64,000 nucleotides of DNA from Oceanobacillus bengalensis (GCF_003628445.1 NZ_RBZO01000005.1:79305-143304); one strand, 5' to 3'. Shown: positions 44,622 to 54,676, counted from the stretch's first letter. Made by a program: numbers and translations. The notes: generated by a model from the sequence alone, not told the origin.

Positions 44622-45185
44622 CTACTCTCCTACAAATTGCATTCGATCAAGTGGCCAGTATACTAAACTAGCCTCACCTACTATTTCGTCCATTGATATA
44701 ACACCGAGCATCCTACTATCCGTTGAATTCCCACGATTATCTCCTAGCACAAGAACATGTCCATCAGGAATCACTTCATATCCACCTGGTAAGTTTTCTA
44801 GTGAAAAATCATTTGTTAGGGTTTGATATGGCCTTATATTATCCTTCTGTTCTTCTAAGAAAGGTTCTTCAACCGCTTCACCATCTATGTATAATGTTTC
44901 ACCCTTTACTTCTACATGTTCTCCTGGTAAACCAATTACACGTTTTATAAAATCCTTCTGTGCTGATGCATGAAAAACGACAATATCAAAACGGTCCGGT
45001 TCTTTCAAATGGTAAGTTAACTTATTAACAATCATTTGATCTCTATCTTCTAGGGTTGGTAACATGGACGGGCCATCAACTACTATAGGCGAGAAAAGAA
45101 ACATTCTCACAATAAATGCTAAGCCTAATGCAAGCAGCAACGCTTTTATCCAATCAAACCATTCATTTTTCTCTTTCTTAGCCAT
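44622..45185 (-). CDS. lepB: Type I signal peptidase
   Basis: Cleaves signal peptides of exported proteins. The 187 residues have one N-terminal membrane helix (ALLLALGLAFIVRMFLF near 16-32), the catalytic Ser in DGPSMLPTLEDRD (near 40), and the catalytic Lys in DFIKRVIGLPGEHVEV (near 80). Boxes D and E are GGYEVIPDGHVLVLGDNRGNSTDSR-type, with VLGDNRGNSTDSRMLG. This is a Gram-positive Sip-type enzyme. SD GGAGGAG precedes ATG 45185. B. subtilis has no sip gene at this place, though many other Bacillaceae do (my recollection). Followed by rbgA. Confidence 0.96.
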   Translation of the reverse strand: MAKKEKNEWFDWIKALLLALGLAFIVRMFLFSPIVVDGPSMLPTLEDRDQMIVNKLTYHLKEPDRFDIVVFHASAQKDFIKRVIGLPGEHVEVKGETLYIDGEAVEEPFLEEQKDNIRPYQTLTNDFSLENLPGGYEVIPDGHVLVLGDNRGNSTDSRMLGVISMDEIVGEASLVYWPLDRMQFVGE

Positions 45186-45346
45186 TTGTTCTCCTCCTGG
45201 CCTATCATCTCATTCTTTCATATTTTACCATATCATATCCATTTTTTTTAATTTATAAAGCGATAATAAAAAAATTTCTATCGACATGAAGATTTTTGAT
45301 TACAATTCGAAAAGACTACTTCACATCAACATAATTATAAGTAAAT

Positions 45347-45382
45347 AAAAAAGGAGCTTGTGCAATGCCAAGTTCCTTTTTT
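45347..45382 (-). terminator. rplS terminator
   Basis: AAAAAAGGA-CTTG pairs with CAAG-TCCTTTTTT with a single internal mismatch (45347-45360 with 45369-45382), ending in a T run on the minus strand, about 30 bases beyond rplS. Confidence 0.9.
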
Positions 45383-45410
45383 ATCACTGTTTTTATCCAG
45401 TTTCATAAAA

Positions 45411-45755
45411 TTAACGACGTTCTTTGATACGTGCAGCTTTACCACGTAGATTACGTAGATAGTAAAGTTTAGCACGACGAACAATACCACGACGAGTACG
45501 TTCAATTTTAGCAACACGTGGAGAATGTACAGGGAATGTACGTTCAACTCCAACACCGTAAGAAATTTTTCTTACTGTAAATGTTTCACTAATTCCACCG
45601 TTTTGGCGTTTAATGACAACACCTTCGAAAACCTGAATACGTTCACGAGTTCCTTCGACAACCTTCACGTGTACCTTTACAGTATCACCAGGTCTAAAAT
45701 CAGGATGATCCGTGCGTAGTTGGTCTTTTGTAATATCAGCAATTAGTTGTTGCAT
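45411..45755 (-). CDS. rplS: 50S ribosomal protein L19
   Basis: At the 30S-50S interface. The 114 residues include [33 protein letters not shown] sequence near 21-49 and the signature [20 protein letters not shown] near 75-94, with a basic C-terminus. AAGGAG precedes ATG 45755. It is a single-gene unit with its own promoter, leader structure and terminator. Confidence 0.98.
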   Translation of the reverse strand: MQQLIADITKDQLRTDHPDFRPGDTVKVHVKVVEGTRERIQVFEGVVIKRQNGGISETFTVRKISYGVGVERTFPVHSPRVAKIERTRRGIVRRAKLYYLRNLRGKAARIKERR

Positions 45756-45778
45756 CCTACTTCACTCCTTCCAAACCA

Positions 45779-45835
45779 ATGCTCATTATTCTAAATTAGA
45801 ACAGCGGAACATCGTTATACGGCTTAACCGAGCAT
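45779..45835 (-). ncRNA. L19-type leader structure
   Basis: The rplS leader folds as a closed junction: ATGCTC and GAGCAT (45830-45835 with 45779-45784) close two inner hairpins, CGG-ttaag-CCG and TTCTA-at-TTAGAA-like. Rfam lists an L19 leader in Bacillota at this position, used for autogenous control by L19. I assign it by position and fold, not by a covariance search. Confidence 0.55.
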
Positions 45836-45849
45836 TAAGCACAATCAAT

Positions 45850-45878
45850 AATATAACATAATAGGCCTATGAATTCAA
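45850..45878 (-). promoter_or_regulatory. Sigma-A promoter for rplS
   Basis: TTGAAT (complement of 45873-45878), 17-base spacer, TATATT (complement of 45850-45855) with TG one base upstream of the -10. Leader about 88 bases, holding the L19-type structure. Confidence 0.6.
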
Positions 45879-45897
45879 CTATTTTTAGAAAAAATCA

Positions 45898-46635
45898 CTA
45901 TGAATCTTGTTTACTAACTTCTTGCAATCGTCTTCTATCTTCCACTGATAGTTCTAGGTCTTCGAGCAATTCTTTTCTTCGCATATAAGTTCTTTTTAAT
46001 GATTCCGTTCTTCTCCAATTTTCAATTTTAGCATGATCACCAGACATTAAAACATCCGGGACTTTCATCCCACGAAAATCAGCTGGCCTTGTGTAATGAG
46101 GATGTTCTAATAAACCAGTTGAAAAGGAATCCTTTGGTGCCGATTCTTCATTACCAAGAACATTTGGCAATAAGCGGACAACACTATCAACAACAACCAT
46201 CGCACCGAGTTCCCCGCCTGTTAACACATAATCGCCGATGGATATTTCATCTGTTACAAGATGTTCCCGAATTCGTTCATCATATCCTTCATAATGACCA
46301 CAAATGATAATTAAATGCTCTTCATTTGCTAATTCTTCCGCTTTCTTTTGATTATAGGCTTGCCCTTGGGGGCACATTAGGATAATTCGTGGCTTCGTAT
46401 TTTCTTTCTTCGTAATTGCTTCTACTGCATCAAATACAGGCTGTGGTGTAAGTACCATTCCTGCTCCTCCGCCGTATGGATAGTCATCCACTTTTTTATG
46501 TTTATTCTCCGTGTATTCTCTAAAGTTTACCAGGTTATAACTATATTTTTCATTATCATGCGCTTTTTTTAAAATAGAGTTATTAAATACGCCAGAAAAC
46601 ATCTCTGGAAATAATGTTAAAATGTCGATATGCAT
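45898..46635 (-). CDS. trmD: tRNA (guanine-N1)-methyltransferase
   Basis: Methylates G37 of tRNAs to prevent frameshifting. The 245 residues have the trefoil-knot motifs [19 protein letters not shown] (near 53-71), [40 protein letters not shown] region (HYEGYDER near 112-119, GDYVLTGGE near 132), and [16 protein letters not shown] near 172-187. Its ATG overlaps the rimM stop as TAATG. Confidence 0.97.
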   Translation of the reverse strand: MHIDILTLFPEMFSGVFNNSILKKAHDNEKYSYNLVNFREYTENKHKKVDDYPYGGGAGMVLTPQPVFDAVEAITKKENTKPRIILMCPQGQAYNQKKAEELANEEHLIIICGHYEGYDERIREHLVTDEISIGDYVLTGGELGAMVVVDSVVRLLPNVLGNEESAPKDSFSTGLLEHPHYTRPADFRGMKVPDVLMSGDHAKIENWRRTESLKRTYMRRKELLEDLELSVEDRRRLQEVSKQDS

Positions 46636-47150
46636 TAGTCAAGCAATCCTTCCATTGGTTCAATTACAATTTTCTTCTCGGAAATATCAATGTTCTTCAC
46701 AACATCTTCAATGTAAGGAATTAATAAATCTTTTGATTTGGGACGCTTAATAACCCAAACATCATTTGCTCCTGGAGAGAGTATTTCTTTAATTATACCT
46801 AACACTTCACCTGACGTTGTCACAACATTACATCCAATGATTTCATGATAATAATACGCATCTTCTTCCAACTCAGTAAGCTGTTCTTCGGTTATTTTCA
46901 AATAAGTTCCTTTATGTTTTTCAACATCATTAATGTTGTCATACCCTTTGAAATGTATCAGGTCAAATCCTTTATGGATCCTATGACCATCAATTACTAA
47001 TTCTATGTTTTCTCCATTTTCCTTTTCAAGATATACAGTTTCACCCACTTGAAAACGTTCCTCAAAGTCACTTATCCGAAATACCTTAACTTCCCCGCGA
47101 ATCCCATGTGTATTTACAATTTTCCCGATGTTAAACATTTTTTTATTCAT
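46635..47150 (-). CDS. rimM: 16S rRNA processing protein RimM
   Basis: 30S assembly factor working on the head with S19. The 171 residues have the N-terminal barrel with [17 protein letters not shown] (8-24) and the PRC-barrel domain with [22 protein letters not shown] and [28 protein letters not shown] precedes ATG 47150. Between ylqD and trmD as in B. subtilis. Confidence 0.96.
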   Translation of the reverse strand: MNKKMFNIGKIVNTHGIRGEVKVFRISDFEERFQVGETVYLEKENGENIELVIDGHRIHKGFDLIHFKGYDNINDVEKHKGTYLKITEEQLTELEEDAYYYHEIIGCNVVTTSGEVLGIIKEILSPGANDVWVIKRPKSKDLLIPYIEDVVKNIDISEKKIVIEPMEGLLD

Positions 47151-47164
47151 ATTCTTCCCACCTG

Positions 47165-47554
47165 CTATTTATCAATTCGGATTACAATACCATCTTTTAT
47201 TACAACTGCTTGGCCTTGCATCAGTTCATTCCAATGCGCCCCTTCTGTAACCTCAACAAGAGCTTCAACTTCTTTTTCAACAATTTCACTTCCTAATTCA
47301 AGCATCTCCAATTGTTCAAGCTTGAAATCAATTAAACTAATCTTTTCTTTTCGTTTATTAATTTCTTTTTGAAAACGCTGTTTGATTTCTTGCTTTGAAA
47401 CTCCAGACTTATTCTCGAGCTTCCTTCTTTCAAACAATAACTGTTGACACTCTTGTTCAAGCCGCATTATATGATTTTGAAAGTCTACTTTAAGCTTTCT
47501 TTTACTTTCTTCTGTGACAATTTGCTTAATCTGTACTTTCTTTATTATCTCCAC
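47165..47554 (-). CDS. ylqD: YlqD-family conserved protein
   Basis: Unknown function. A 129-residue protein starting at GTG 47554, with GGGAGGGG five bases upstream. The centre (residues 20-85) is a long charged coiled coil ([17 protein letters not shown]), the C-terminus a small beta segment ([15 protein letters not shown]). It resembles B. subtilis YlqD in place and architecture. Located between a khpA terminator hairpin and rimM, so its expression depends on read-through or an unseen promoter. Confidence 0.9.
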   Translation of the reverse strand: MEIIKKVQIKQIVTEESKRKLKVDFQNHIMRLEQECQQLLFERRKLENKSGVSKQEIKQRFQKEINKRKEKISLIDFKLEQLEMLELGSEIVEKEVEALVEVTEGAHWNELMQGQAVVIKDGIVIRIDK

Positions 47555-47581
47555 ATATTCCCCTCCCTCTTAGCAAATGTG

Positions 47582-47621
47582 AAAAAAGGGAAAGTAAAAC
47601 CAACTGGTCCCTTTCCCTTTT
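47582..47621 (-). terminator. Terminator directly after khpA
   Basis: AAAAGGGAAAG pairs perfectly with CTTTCCCTTTT (47584-47594 with 47611-47621, 16-base loop), followed by Ts on the minus strand. It abuts the khpA stop and separates rpsP-khpA from ylqD-rimM-trmD. Confidence 0.8.
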
Positions 47622-47849
47622 CTACATAATATCTAAGTAAATGCGTTTTTCCCCTTCATTCTTAGCTGCATAAACAACTGTCCGAATCGATTTTGCAATA
47701 CGACCATTCTTACCGATTATCTTCCCAACATCGTCACCATGAACAGTCAGATGATAGACAATTTTCGTATCTTCCTCCGTTTTTGTAACAACGATGTCTT
47801 CAGGATAATCTACAAGTGGTGTAATAATAGATTCAATTAGGGCCTTCAT
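47622..47849 (-). CDS. khpA: KH-domain RNA-binding protein KhpA
   Basis: Small RNA-binding protein (YlqC) that in other Firmicutes forms a complex with KhpB and affects cell division. The 75 residues are one KH domain with the GxxG loop in VGKIIGKNGRIAKSIRTVVY (near 38-57). No other domain. Lies 9 bases after rpsP, as usual. Confidence 0.95.
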   Translation of the reverse strand: MKALIESIITPLVDYPEDIVVTKTEEDTKIVYHLTVHGDDVGKIIGKNGRIAKSIRTVVYAAKNEGEKRIYLDIM

Positions 47850-47858
47850 ACGAACACA

Positions 47859-48131
47859 CTACTTTGCCATTTTTTGTTCGTGGAATTTTTTCATGATGCC
47901 TTGTTGTGAGAAAAGATTGCGAACAGTGTCACTTGGTTTAGCACCTTTCGTCATCCAATCAAGAGCTTTTTCTTCATCTATTTTTACTTCAACTGGATTA
48001 ACAACTGGGTTATATGTTCCAATTTGTTCGATTTGACGTCCATCACGAGGAGAACGTGAATCAGCTACAACAATACGGTAAAATGGATTTCTTTTAGAAC
48101 CCATACGTTTCAAACGAATTTTAACTGCCAT
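47859..48131 (-). CDS. rpsP: 30S ribosomal protein S16
   Basis: Primary-binding small-subunit protein. From ATG 48131 (GGAGGTG upstream) it has 90 residues, the B. subtilis length, beginning [20 protein letters not shown] with the signature [20 protein letters not shown] (20-39). The longer frame adds five residues that lie in the SD. First gene of rpsP-khpA, with promoter at 48171-48199. Confidence 0.98.
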   Translation of the reverse strand: MAVKIRLKRMGSKRNPFYRIVVADSRSPRDGRQIEQIGTYNPVVNPVEVKIDEEKALDWMTKGAKPSDTVRNLFSQQGIMKKFHEQKMAK

Positions 48132-48170
48132 GTCTTGCACCTCCAAATAAAATGTTATTCACAAGATAGA

Positions 48171-48199
48171 ATTGTATCAGAAACTTTTAGGTCTGTAAA
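48171..48199 (-). promoter_or_regulatory. Sigma-A promoter for rpsP
   Basis: TTTACA (complement of 48194-48199), 17-base spacer, TACAAT (complement of 48171-48176). Both boxes are one base off consensus. About 40 bases before the rpsP start. The remaining ffh-rpsP gap (48200-48346) shows no gene. Confidence 0.75.
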
Positions 48200-48346
48200 G
48201 TGTTTTTACATTACATAGTATATTTCTTCTTAAAATATTCCCTGAATACACTCCGTCTAGCTTAGTGGGGAGCCTCGGCACAGAATAAATCTTGCAACGT
48301 AACGAGCAATTCTTATCACTATGCAGAGCACCGCACAACCTAAACA

Positions 48347-49690
48347 TTACATAAAAGGAAAATTCATTCCTTTTCCTTTTTTACCTTTTTGCATGTTTGT
48401 CATTTGCTTCATCATTTTTTTCATTTCGCTAAATTGCTTTAATAAGCGATTTACTTGTGAAACTGTAGTACCTGAACCTTTAGCAATACGCTTCTTACGG
48501 CTCGCATTTATAACTTCAGGCTCTTGTCTTTCTTGTTTGGTCATAGATTGTATAATTGCTTCAACTTGAGATATTTGCTTTTCATCCAATTGAGCATTTT
48601 TTAACCCTTTTACTTTATTCGCCCCTGGTAACATCGAAATCAAGTCATCTAATGGTCCCATTTTTCTTACTTGTCCCATTTGCTCTAGAAAGTCATCAAA
48701 AGTAAATGACATGGTACGCATCTTCTCTTCTAGCTCTTTCACTTGTTTCTCATTGACATTCTCTTGCGCTTTCTCGATTAAGGAAAGGACGTCACCCATC
48801 CCTAGAATTCTTGACGCCATACGCTCAGGGTGGAATGCTTCCAACTCATCGAGTTTTTCACCCATCCCAGCAAATTTAATCGGTTTATCTGTGACAGCCT
48901 TAATGGATAATGCCGCCCCACCACGAGTATCTCCGTCAAGTTTCGTCAATACAACACCAGTTATATCAAGCTGTTCATTAAAACTTTCAGCCACATTGAC
49001 AGCATCTTGACCTGTCATTGCATCAACAACTAAGAAAATTTCATCTGGCTTTACTTTTGCTTTAATTTGCTCTAACTCATCCATTAAATCTGTATCTACA
49101 TGTAAGCGACCTGCTGTATCGATGATCACATAATCATTATGTTCTTCTTTCGCTTTTGCTAAAGCCTCTGTTGCAATATCAACAGGATTTGCTTCTGTTC
49201 CTTGTGAGAATACTGGCATCGATAATTGCTCGCCAAGTGTTTCTAATTGTTTAATTGCTGCAGGACGATAGACATCACATGCCACTAGTAATGGTGAACG
49301 ATTATGTTTTTTACGTAAGTGATTCGCGAGCTTACCTGATGTGGTTGTTTTACCAGCACCTTGTAGACCGACCATCATAATAACAGTAGGTGGCCGATCA
49401 CTAACAGCTATTTTACTTTGCTCACCACCCATTAGTGCAGTAAGCTCTTCTTTAACAACTTTAATAACCTGTTGGCCAGGTGTTAAACTCTCCATCACTT
49501 CCTGTCCAACAGCACGTTCTTTAATTCGCTTGATTAAATCCTTTACTACTTTAAAGTTAACATCCGCTTCTAGTAGAGCTAAGCGAACTTCTCTTGTCAT
49601 CTCTTTTACATCTTGCTCAGAGACTTTCCCTTTACCTGTTATCTTCTTTATTGTACTTTGCAGGCGGTCGGCCAATCCTTCAAATGCCAT
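48347..49690 (-). CDS. ffh: Signal recognition particle protein Ffh
   Basis: SRP54 GTPase that binds signal sequences with the 4.5S-type RNA and targets ribosomes to FtsY. The 447 residues: N domain; G domain with GLQGAGKTTTSGKLA (near 108-122), DVYRPAAIKQL, DTAGRLHVD and TKLDGDTRGGAAL; C-terminal M domain rich in Met (MKKMMKQMTNMQKGKKG) with SRKKRIAKGSGTTVSQVNRLL. Co-transcribed after ylxM (13-base gap). Confidence 0.98.
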   Translation of the reverse strand: MAFEGLADRLQSTIKKITGKGKVSEQDVKEMTREVRLALLEADVNFKVVKDLIKRIKERAVGQEVMESLTPGQQVIKVVKEELTALMGGEQSKIAVSDRPPTVIMMVGLQGAGKTTTSGKLANHLRKKHNRSPLLVACDVYRPAAIKQLETLGEQLSMPVFSQGTEANPVDIATEALAKAKEEHNDYVIIDTAGRLHVDTDLMDELEQIKAKVKPDEIFLVVDAMTGQDAVNVAESFNEQLDITGVVLTKLDGDTRGGAALSIKAVTDKPIKFAGMGEKLDELEAFHPERMASRILGMGDVLSLIEKAQENVNEKQVKELEEKMRTMSFTFDDFLEQMGQVRKMGPLDDLISMLPGANKVKGLKNAQLDEKQISQVEAIIQSMTKQERQEPEVINASRKKRIAKGSGTTVSQVNRLLKQFSEMKKMMKQMTNMQKGKKGKGMNFPFM

Positions 49691-49703
49691 AGAAGGTGTC
49701 CTC

Positions 49704-50021
49704 CTAATCTATTTCTTTTAGTTGTTGAATCAATTTTAACATGTTTTCATCTTTTTCCATACTCTCGATTTGCTTTATAATAGCATCTCTTTTTTCAAAC
49801 TTGTCATATAGAAATAATTTACTCTCGTACGATTCTAGCATTGTTTCTGTACGTTTAATATTATCATATACAGCCTGACGGGAGACTTTTAACAAGTCGG
49901 AAATCTCACCTAACGAATAATCTTCTAAATAATACAATTCCATATAATTTCGTTGTTTAGGTGTTAACAAGGCTTGATAAAAATCAAACAAATAATTTAT
50001 TCTTGTCGTTTTTGATAGCAT
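49704..50021 (-). CDS. ylxM: YlxM: helix-turn-helix protein of the SRP operon
   Basis: Sigma-70-region-4-like protein of 105 residues, universally linked to ffh in Firmicutes; it modulates the SRP cycle in streptococci. The HTH lies at [43 protein letters not shown] residues 19-57 ([20 protein letters not shown]). AAGGGGTGGG precedes ATG 50021. First gene of ylxM-ffh with its own promoter. Confidence 0.95.
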   Translation of the reverse strand: MLSKTTRINYLFDFYQALLTPKQRNYMELYYLEDYSLGEISDLLKVSRQAVYDNIKRTETMLESYESKLFLYDKFEKRDAIIKQIESMEKDENMLKLIQQLKEID

Positions 50022-50059
50022 CTATCCCACCCCTTGTTAAGTGAATTCCCTTTACACTT

Positions 50060-50087
50060 ATCTTACCTGAATTTGAAACGAAGTCAA
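50060..50087 (-). promoter_or_regulatory. Sigma-A promoter candidate for ylxM-ffh
   Basis: TTGACT (complement of 50082-50087), 16-base spacer, TAAGAT (complement of 50060-50065), in the 78-base gap after ftsY. Confidence 0.55.
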
Positions 50088-50099
50088 TATTTAGGTGTT

Positions 50100-51095
50100 T
50101 TACTGCTCTGTATCCATCAAATCTGCAAACAATCCGTACACAAATGCATTCGCATCAAACTTTTGCAAATCCTCTACTTTTTCACCGAGACCAACAAATT
50201 TCACAGGAATATTCAATTCATTACGTATGGCTAATACGATTCCACCTTTGGCTGTCCCGTCTAGTTTTGTTAAAACAATTCCTGTAACATTGGTAGCCTC
50301 TGAGAAGGTTTTCGCCTGACTTAGCGCATTTTGACCTGTGGTTGCATCTAATACGAGTAGGACTTCATGTGGTGCACCAGGTATCTCGCGTTCAATAACC
50401 CGTTTTACTTTTGCTAGCTCGTTCATCAGGTTTACTTTATTTTGCAGCCTGCCTGCTGTATCACATATTAATACATCCGCATTTCTGGATTTTGCTGCCC
50501 TAATCCCATCAAAAATAACCGCAGCAGGATCACTACCAGCACTCTGTTTAATCACATCAACGCCTGCTCGCTCACCCCAAACTTCGAGCTGCTCAATTGC
50601 GCCAGCACGGAACGTATCTCCTGCTGCTAGGACAACGTTTTTTCCATCCTCTTTAAGTTGATTAGCAAGCTTTCCAATGGAAGTCGTTTTCCCAACTCCA
50701 TTTACACCAACTACTAAAATAACCGTTAAATCATTTTCCTGCAAATTTAATTCTTCAATTTCTTGGTCGTCATCCCCATAATATATCTCAACTAGTTTCT
50801 CAGAAATAACATCCTTTACTTCCCTCGTATCTTTAATATTCCTGCGTTTCACTTCCATTTTTAACTCTTCAATTAAATCCATAACCGTCATAACACCAAC
50901 ATCTGCTGTAATAAGAACTTCTTCTAACTCTTCAAAAAAGTCCTCATCAACACTACGGTAACGAGCAATAAGGTCATTAATTTTACTAGAGAAAGTGTTT
51001 CGCGTTTTTTTCATCCCGTCTTTATACTTCTCTGATACTTCTTCTGTTTCTTTGTTTTGTTTAAATTTGCTTTTCAATTTATCCATAAATCCCAT
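50100..51095 (-). CDS. ftsY: SRP receptor FtsY
   Basis: Membrane-docking GTPase for SRP. From ATG 51095 (GGAGG upstream) it has 331 residues: a short charged N-terminal A region (about 45 residues), N domain, and G domain with VVGVNGVGKTTSIGKLA near 128-144, DTFRAGAIEQL, DTAGRLQNK and TKLDGTAKGG. The short A region is normal for Bacillus. It follows smc after 14 bases. Confidence 0.97.
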   Translation of the reverse strand: MGFMDKLKSKFKQNKETEEVSEKYKDGMKKTRNTFSSKINDLIARYRSVDEDFFEELEEVLITADVGVMTVMDLIEELKMEVKRRNIKDTREVKDVISEKLVEIYYGDDDQEIEELNLQENDLTVILVVGVNGVGKTTSIGKLANQLKEDGKNVVLAAGDTFRAGAIEQLEVWGERAGVDVIKQSAGSDPAAVIFDGIRAAKSRNADVLICDTAGRLQNKVNLMNELAKVKRVIEREIPGAPHEVLLVLDATTGQNALSQAKTFSEATNVTGIVLTKLDGTAKGGIVLAIRNELNIPVKFVGLGEKVEDLQKFDANAFVYGLFADLMDTEQ

Positions 51096-51109
51096 AACCA
51101 ATTACCTCC

Positions 51110-54100
51110 CTATGAATTAATTAATTCTTTTGTATCCTCTAAACGAACGGAAACCATACGTGACACGCCAGATTCCTGCATCGTCACACCATACAATACA
51201 TCCGATTCCTCCATCGTTCCTTTACGATGTGTAATGACAATGAATTGCGTATCTTCGCTATATAATTTTACATATTTCGCAAATCTACTAACATTTGCTT
51301 CATCCAGTGCTGCTTCCACTTCATCCAAGATACAAAATGGCACTGGGCGAACACGTAAAATAGCAAACAATAATGCAATTGCTGTCAAGGCTCGCTCGCC
51401 ACCTGATAGTAAGGCTAAGTTTTGTAATTTTTTACCTGGTGGTTGGGCAATAATGTCTACACCTGTGTCTAATAGTTGTTTCGGGTCAGTCAATTTTAGC
51501 TCAGCGTGGCCGCCACCAAATAATTGTTTAAACACAACTGCGAATTCCTCTTTGATTTTTGAAAATGTTACATCAAACCTTCGTTCCATTTCTTCGTCCA
51601 TCTCTGCGATTACAGCAAATAACGTGTTCTTTGCTTCCACTAAGTCTGCTTGTTGCTCTGTTAAAAATCCGTGTCGTTCGGCGATTCTTTCATACTCATC
51701 GATTGCACCAAGGTTAACGTTTCCTAACTGATCAATTTCACTCTTTATTTGTAAGACTACAGCTTTTGCTTCCACGATATCATCCGCTTTTTCATAGGTA
51801 TTTCGAGCCTTTTCGTAAGTCATTGTATATTCTGTTTGCAAATGGGTTAATCGGTTTTCTAAATCGACATCTAGACGATTTGCTTGCACCTCTTTTTGCT
51901 GAATAGCTTGCATAAGGATGTGATGTTTTTTATTTTCTTCCTTTAATTCTCTTTCCTCGTCTTGTACAAATTGTGAAAGATTAGCACGTTCTTGCCGTTT
52001 TTCTTGAATAGAACTTGTTAGCGTTGCCTTCTCTAATTTGCTTTTTTCTATCATTAGAATAATTTCTTCTTCGGTTTCATCACCATCTTCAATTGCCAAC
52101 AATTTTGCTAAATCATTAGAATACTTGTCATTTTGCTGCTTCAACAGTGTTAGTTGCTCTTTGGTAGCATTCACCTTTTCTCTCTGATTCTTCACACGCT
52201 CTTCCTGCTCTGCGAAAGATACTCTATATTGATGATAATCATTTTGTAATTTTTCATGATTTCCCTTAAATGCTACTTCTTGCTCTGTTAACCTTTCAAT
52301 TTTATTCTCTATTTTCGCTAATTGTTGCTTGATATGTTCTAAGTCAATAGACAGTGCCTTATCACGCATTTCCAATTGTTCCTGATCAAGCGAATACTGC
52401 TTATTATCTTGGTCATACATATACAGATTATCATTTAGGGAATCTAGTTTCAGTTCTAATTCTCTATATTCTGTTTGTAATTGTTGAAGTTTCTTTTGTT
52501 CATTTGTAACTGCATCTTCCTCAATCTTAATTCTGCCTTCAATTTCTGCAATCTCTTGCTTTTTATTTTTCACCTTTTTTTCAAAAATAACAATTTTCTC
52601 TTGGTATTCATTCATTCTCAGTGTTTCTTCTTCGAGATCTTTTTCTCTTGTGAATAACGATTGATTCGTTTTCTTCCCGGCACCACCAGACATAGAGCCA
52701 CCAGGGTTTACTACATCACCTTCTAGAGTAACCACACGAAATCTTCGCTGCATTTGCCTTGCAATATCATTTGCATCTTTCAACGTTTCAGCAATAACAA
52801 CATGCCCCATTAGGTGATTAATGGCCTTTTGATAATCTTTACTTGTGTGAACTAGGTTCGCAGCAATACCGACAAATCCAGGGTGTTTCTCAATTTGTGT
52901 TAGCATATCTCTTGACACAAATCGCTCTTGAATCGACTTAAGGGGCAGAAAAGTTGCACGACCACTATTTGTTTTTTTGAGCCAAAAAATTGCATTTCTT
53001 GCTGCAGCATCATCTTTAACAACAATATGTTGTGCCTGTCCACCTAGTACGGTCTCGATTGCTGTAATATAAGCTTTGGGAACGTCTATTAACTCGATTA
53101 CCGCACCATGAATATCAGCTAGTTTATTCTCCCCACGTGCTCTTAAAACAGCCTTCACTCCCTGGAAGAACCCTTGAAAATCTTCCTTCATTTCTTCAAG
53201 CATTTCTTTCTTCGATTTTACTTTTTCAATGTATTGATAACCCTGATAAAGCTTTTGTTGTGATTCTTGAAATTGCTTCCGTTCATTTTCAAGACTATAT
53301 TTTAATTTTCGTATGAGTAATTGCTTGTCATGATGATTTTTCTCTTGTTCATCTAGATTTTCTTTCGTTTGTTCCTTCTCTTTCGATAACTTTTCTCTTA
53401 ATTCTAGTAAGCCTTGAAATTTTGATGCTTGTTTTTCCGTTTTCCCTGTCACTTGCTGTAACTGGTTCAGAATTGATTGCTTTTCATTTCGCATCGCTGC
53501 CTGCTTGTTTAAGAACTCAATATATTCCGATTTAAGCTCTTCAATTTGTTCTGAGATTGTTTCTTGGTTCATTTCTAACTTTTCTTTTAAACTATGCACT
53601 TGTTTTTTTGTTTGCTGCCTTGTTTCTAGTAAAGATGTTAGTTTTGTTTGCTCTTCTTCCAACTCTTCATGCAACTTATTAAGTTTGACAAGCGTTTCTT
53701 CTTTTTGTACTTTAAGTTTCTGTTTGTTTTCATCAAAGTGTTTCGTTCTTTCATGTAATAATTGCTTTTTTCCTTCATATTTTTCTAGTTTTTCTGTAGT
53801 GGTAAGAAGCTCTATTTGCAATGCTTCAATATCTGTATCTATTTGTTCTGTAGCTTGTCTCTTCTTTTCAATTTCAGCTTCTTTTTTGTGAATCATTGTT
53901 TTAAAATCAATTTCAGTAGATTGATCCTTTTCTATTTTAGCTAATAAGGACTGCCATTCTTTATGTAATTCCTCTATTTCCGCAACTAAAAAAGATATCT
54001 CTTTGCTTTTCAATGTTTCCTTTAAATCTACATATTTTTTTGCTGTTTCTGCTTGTTCCTTGAGTGGATTTATCTGCCCGTCAATTTCAAAAATAATATC

Positions 54101-54676
54101 TTCCACACGATTTAGGTTTTCCTGTGTTTCAGCTAATTTATATTCTGCTTGCTTCTTTCTTTGTTTATATTTTAATACGCCCGCTGCTTCTTCAAAGATA
54201 GCACGTCTTTCTTCGGCTTTTGAACTTAATATTTCTTCAACTTTCCCTTGACTAATAATCGAAAATGCATCTCGCCCAAGACCTGAATCCATAAATAAAT
54301 CGATTATATCCTTCAGGCGACATGATTGTTTATTAATGTAAAACTCACTATCTCCAGAACGATAGACGCGTCTAGTTACATTTACTTCTTCAAAATCTAA
54401 CGGGAGGGCATGGTCTTCATTATTAAGTACTAACGTTACCTCAGCGACATTCAACGGTTTTCTTGTTTCACTACCTTGGAAAATAATATCTTCCATTTTG
54501 GATCCACGTAATGACTTTGCTGACTGCTCACCAAGTACCCAGCGAATTGCATCGGTTATATTGCTTTTCCCGCTACCATTAGGTCCAACAATCGCCGTTA
54601 CACCTGGTACAAATTCCACACTTATCCGTTCAGCAAAGGATTTAAATCCTACACTTTCTAACCGTTTTAAATACAT
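51110..54676 (-). CDS. smc: Chromosome segregation/condensation protein SMC
   Basis: Structural maintenance of chromosomes ATPase that works with ScpA/ScpB. From ATG 54676 (AGGAG seven bases upstream) it has 1188 residues, close to the B. subtilis length. N-terminal head with GPNGSGKSNITDAI (residues 32-45), two long coiled coils, a hinge near 515-665 (ELIDVPKAYITAIETVLGG), and the C-terminal head with LLSGGERALTAIALLFA and Walker B FCILDEVEAALDEANV. The upstream rnc-smc space holds a plus-strand gene, so smc needs its own promoter within 54677-54833. Confidence 0.98.
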   Translation of the reverse strand: MYLKRLESVGFKSFAERISVEFVPGVTAIVGPNGSGKSNITDAIRWVLGEQSAKSLRGSKMEDIIFQGSETRKPLNVAEVTLVLNNEDHALPLDFEEVNVTRRVYRSGDSEFYINKQSCRLKDIIDLFMDSGLGRDAFSIISQGKVEEILSSKAEERRAIFEEAAGVLKYKQRKKQAEYKLAETQENLNRVEDIIFEIDGQINPLKEQAETAKKYVDLKETLKSKEISFLVAEIEELHKEWQSLLAKIEKDQSTEIDFKTMIHKKEAEIEKKRQATEQIDTDIEALQIELLTTTEKLEKYEGKKQLLHERTKHFDENKQKLKVQKEETLVKLNKLHEELEEEQTKLTSLLETRQQTKKQVHSLKEKLEMNQETISEQIEELKSEYIEFLNKQAAMRNEKQSILNQLQQVTGKTEKQASKFQGLLELREKLSKEKEQTKENLDEQEKNHHDKQLLIRKLKYSLENERKQFQESQQKLYQGYQYIEKVKSKKEMLEEMKEDFQGFFQGVKAVLRARGENKLADIHGAVIELIDVPKAYITAIETVLGGQAQHIVVKDDAAARNAIFWLKKTNSGRATFLPLKSIQERFVSRDMLTQIEKHPGFVGIAANLVHTSKDYQKAINHLMGHVVIAETLKDANDIARQMQRRFRVVTLEGDVVNPGGSMSGGAGKKTNQSLFTREKDLEEETLRMNEYQEKIVIFEKKVKNKKQEIAEIEGRIKIEEDAVTNEQKKLQQLQTEYRELELKLDSLNDNLYMYDQDNKQYSLDQEQLEMRDKALSIDLEHIKQQLAKIENKIERLTEQEVAFKGNHEKLQNDYHQYRVSFAEQEERVKNQREKVNATKEQLTLLKQQNDKYSNDLAKLLAIEDGDETEEEIILMIEKSKLEKATLTSSIQEKRQERANLSQFVQDEERELKEENKKHHILMQAIQQKEVQANRLDVDLENRLTHLQTEYTMTYEKARNTYEKADDIVEAKAVVLQIKSEIDQLGNVNLGAIDEYERIAERHGFLTEQQADLVEAKNTLFAVIAEMDEEMERRFDVTFSKIKEEFAVVFKQLFGGGHAELKLTDPKQLLDTGVDIIAQPPGKKLQNLALLSGGERALTAIALLFAILRVRPVPFCILDEVEAALDEANVSRFAKYVKLYSEDTQFIVITHRKGTMEESDVLYGVTMQESGVSRMVSVRLEDTKELINS

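Noticed and set aside
45335..45556. 73-codon minus frame overlapping rplS
   Set aside because: Out-of-frame shadow of rplS and its terminator.
48200..48346. Third repeat copy in the ffh-rpsP gap (CGTCTAGCTTAGTGGGGAGC area)
   Set aside because: Only a faint resemblance to the start of family I; not enough shared sequence to call.
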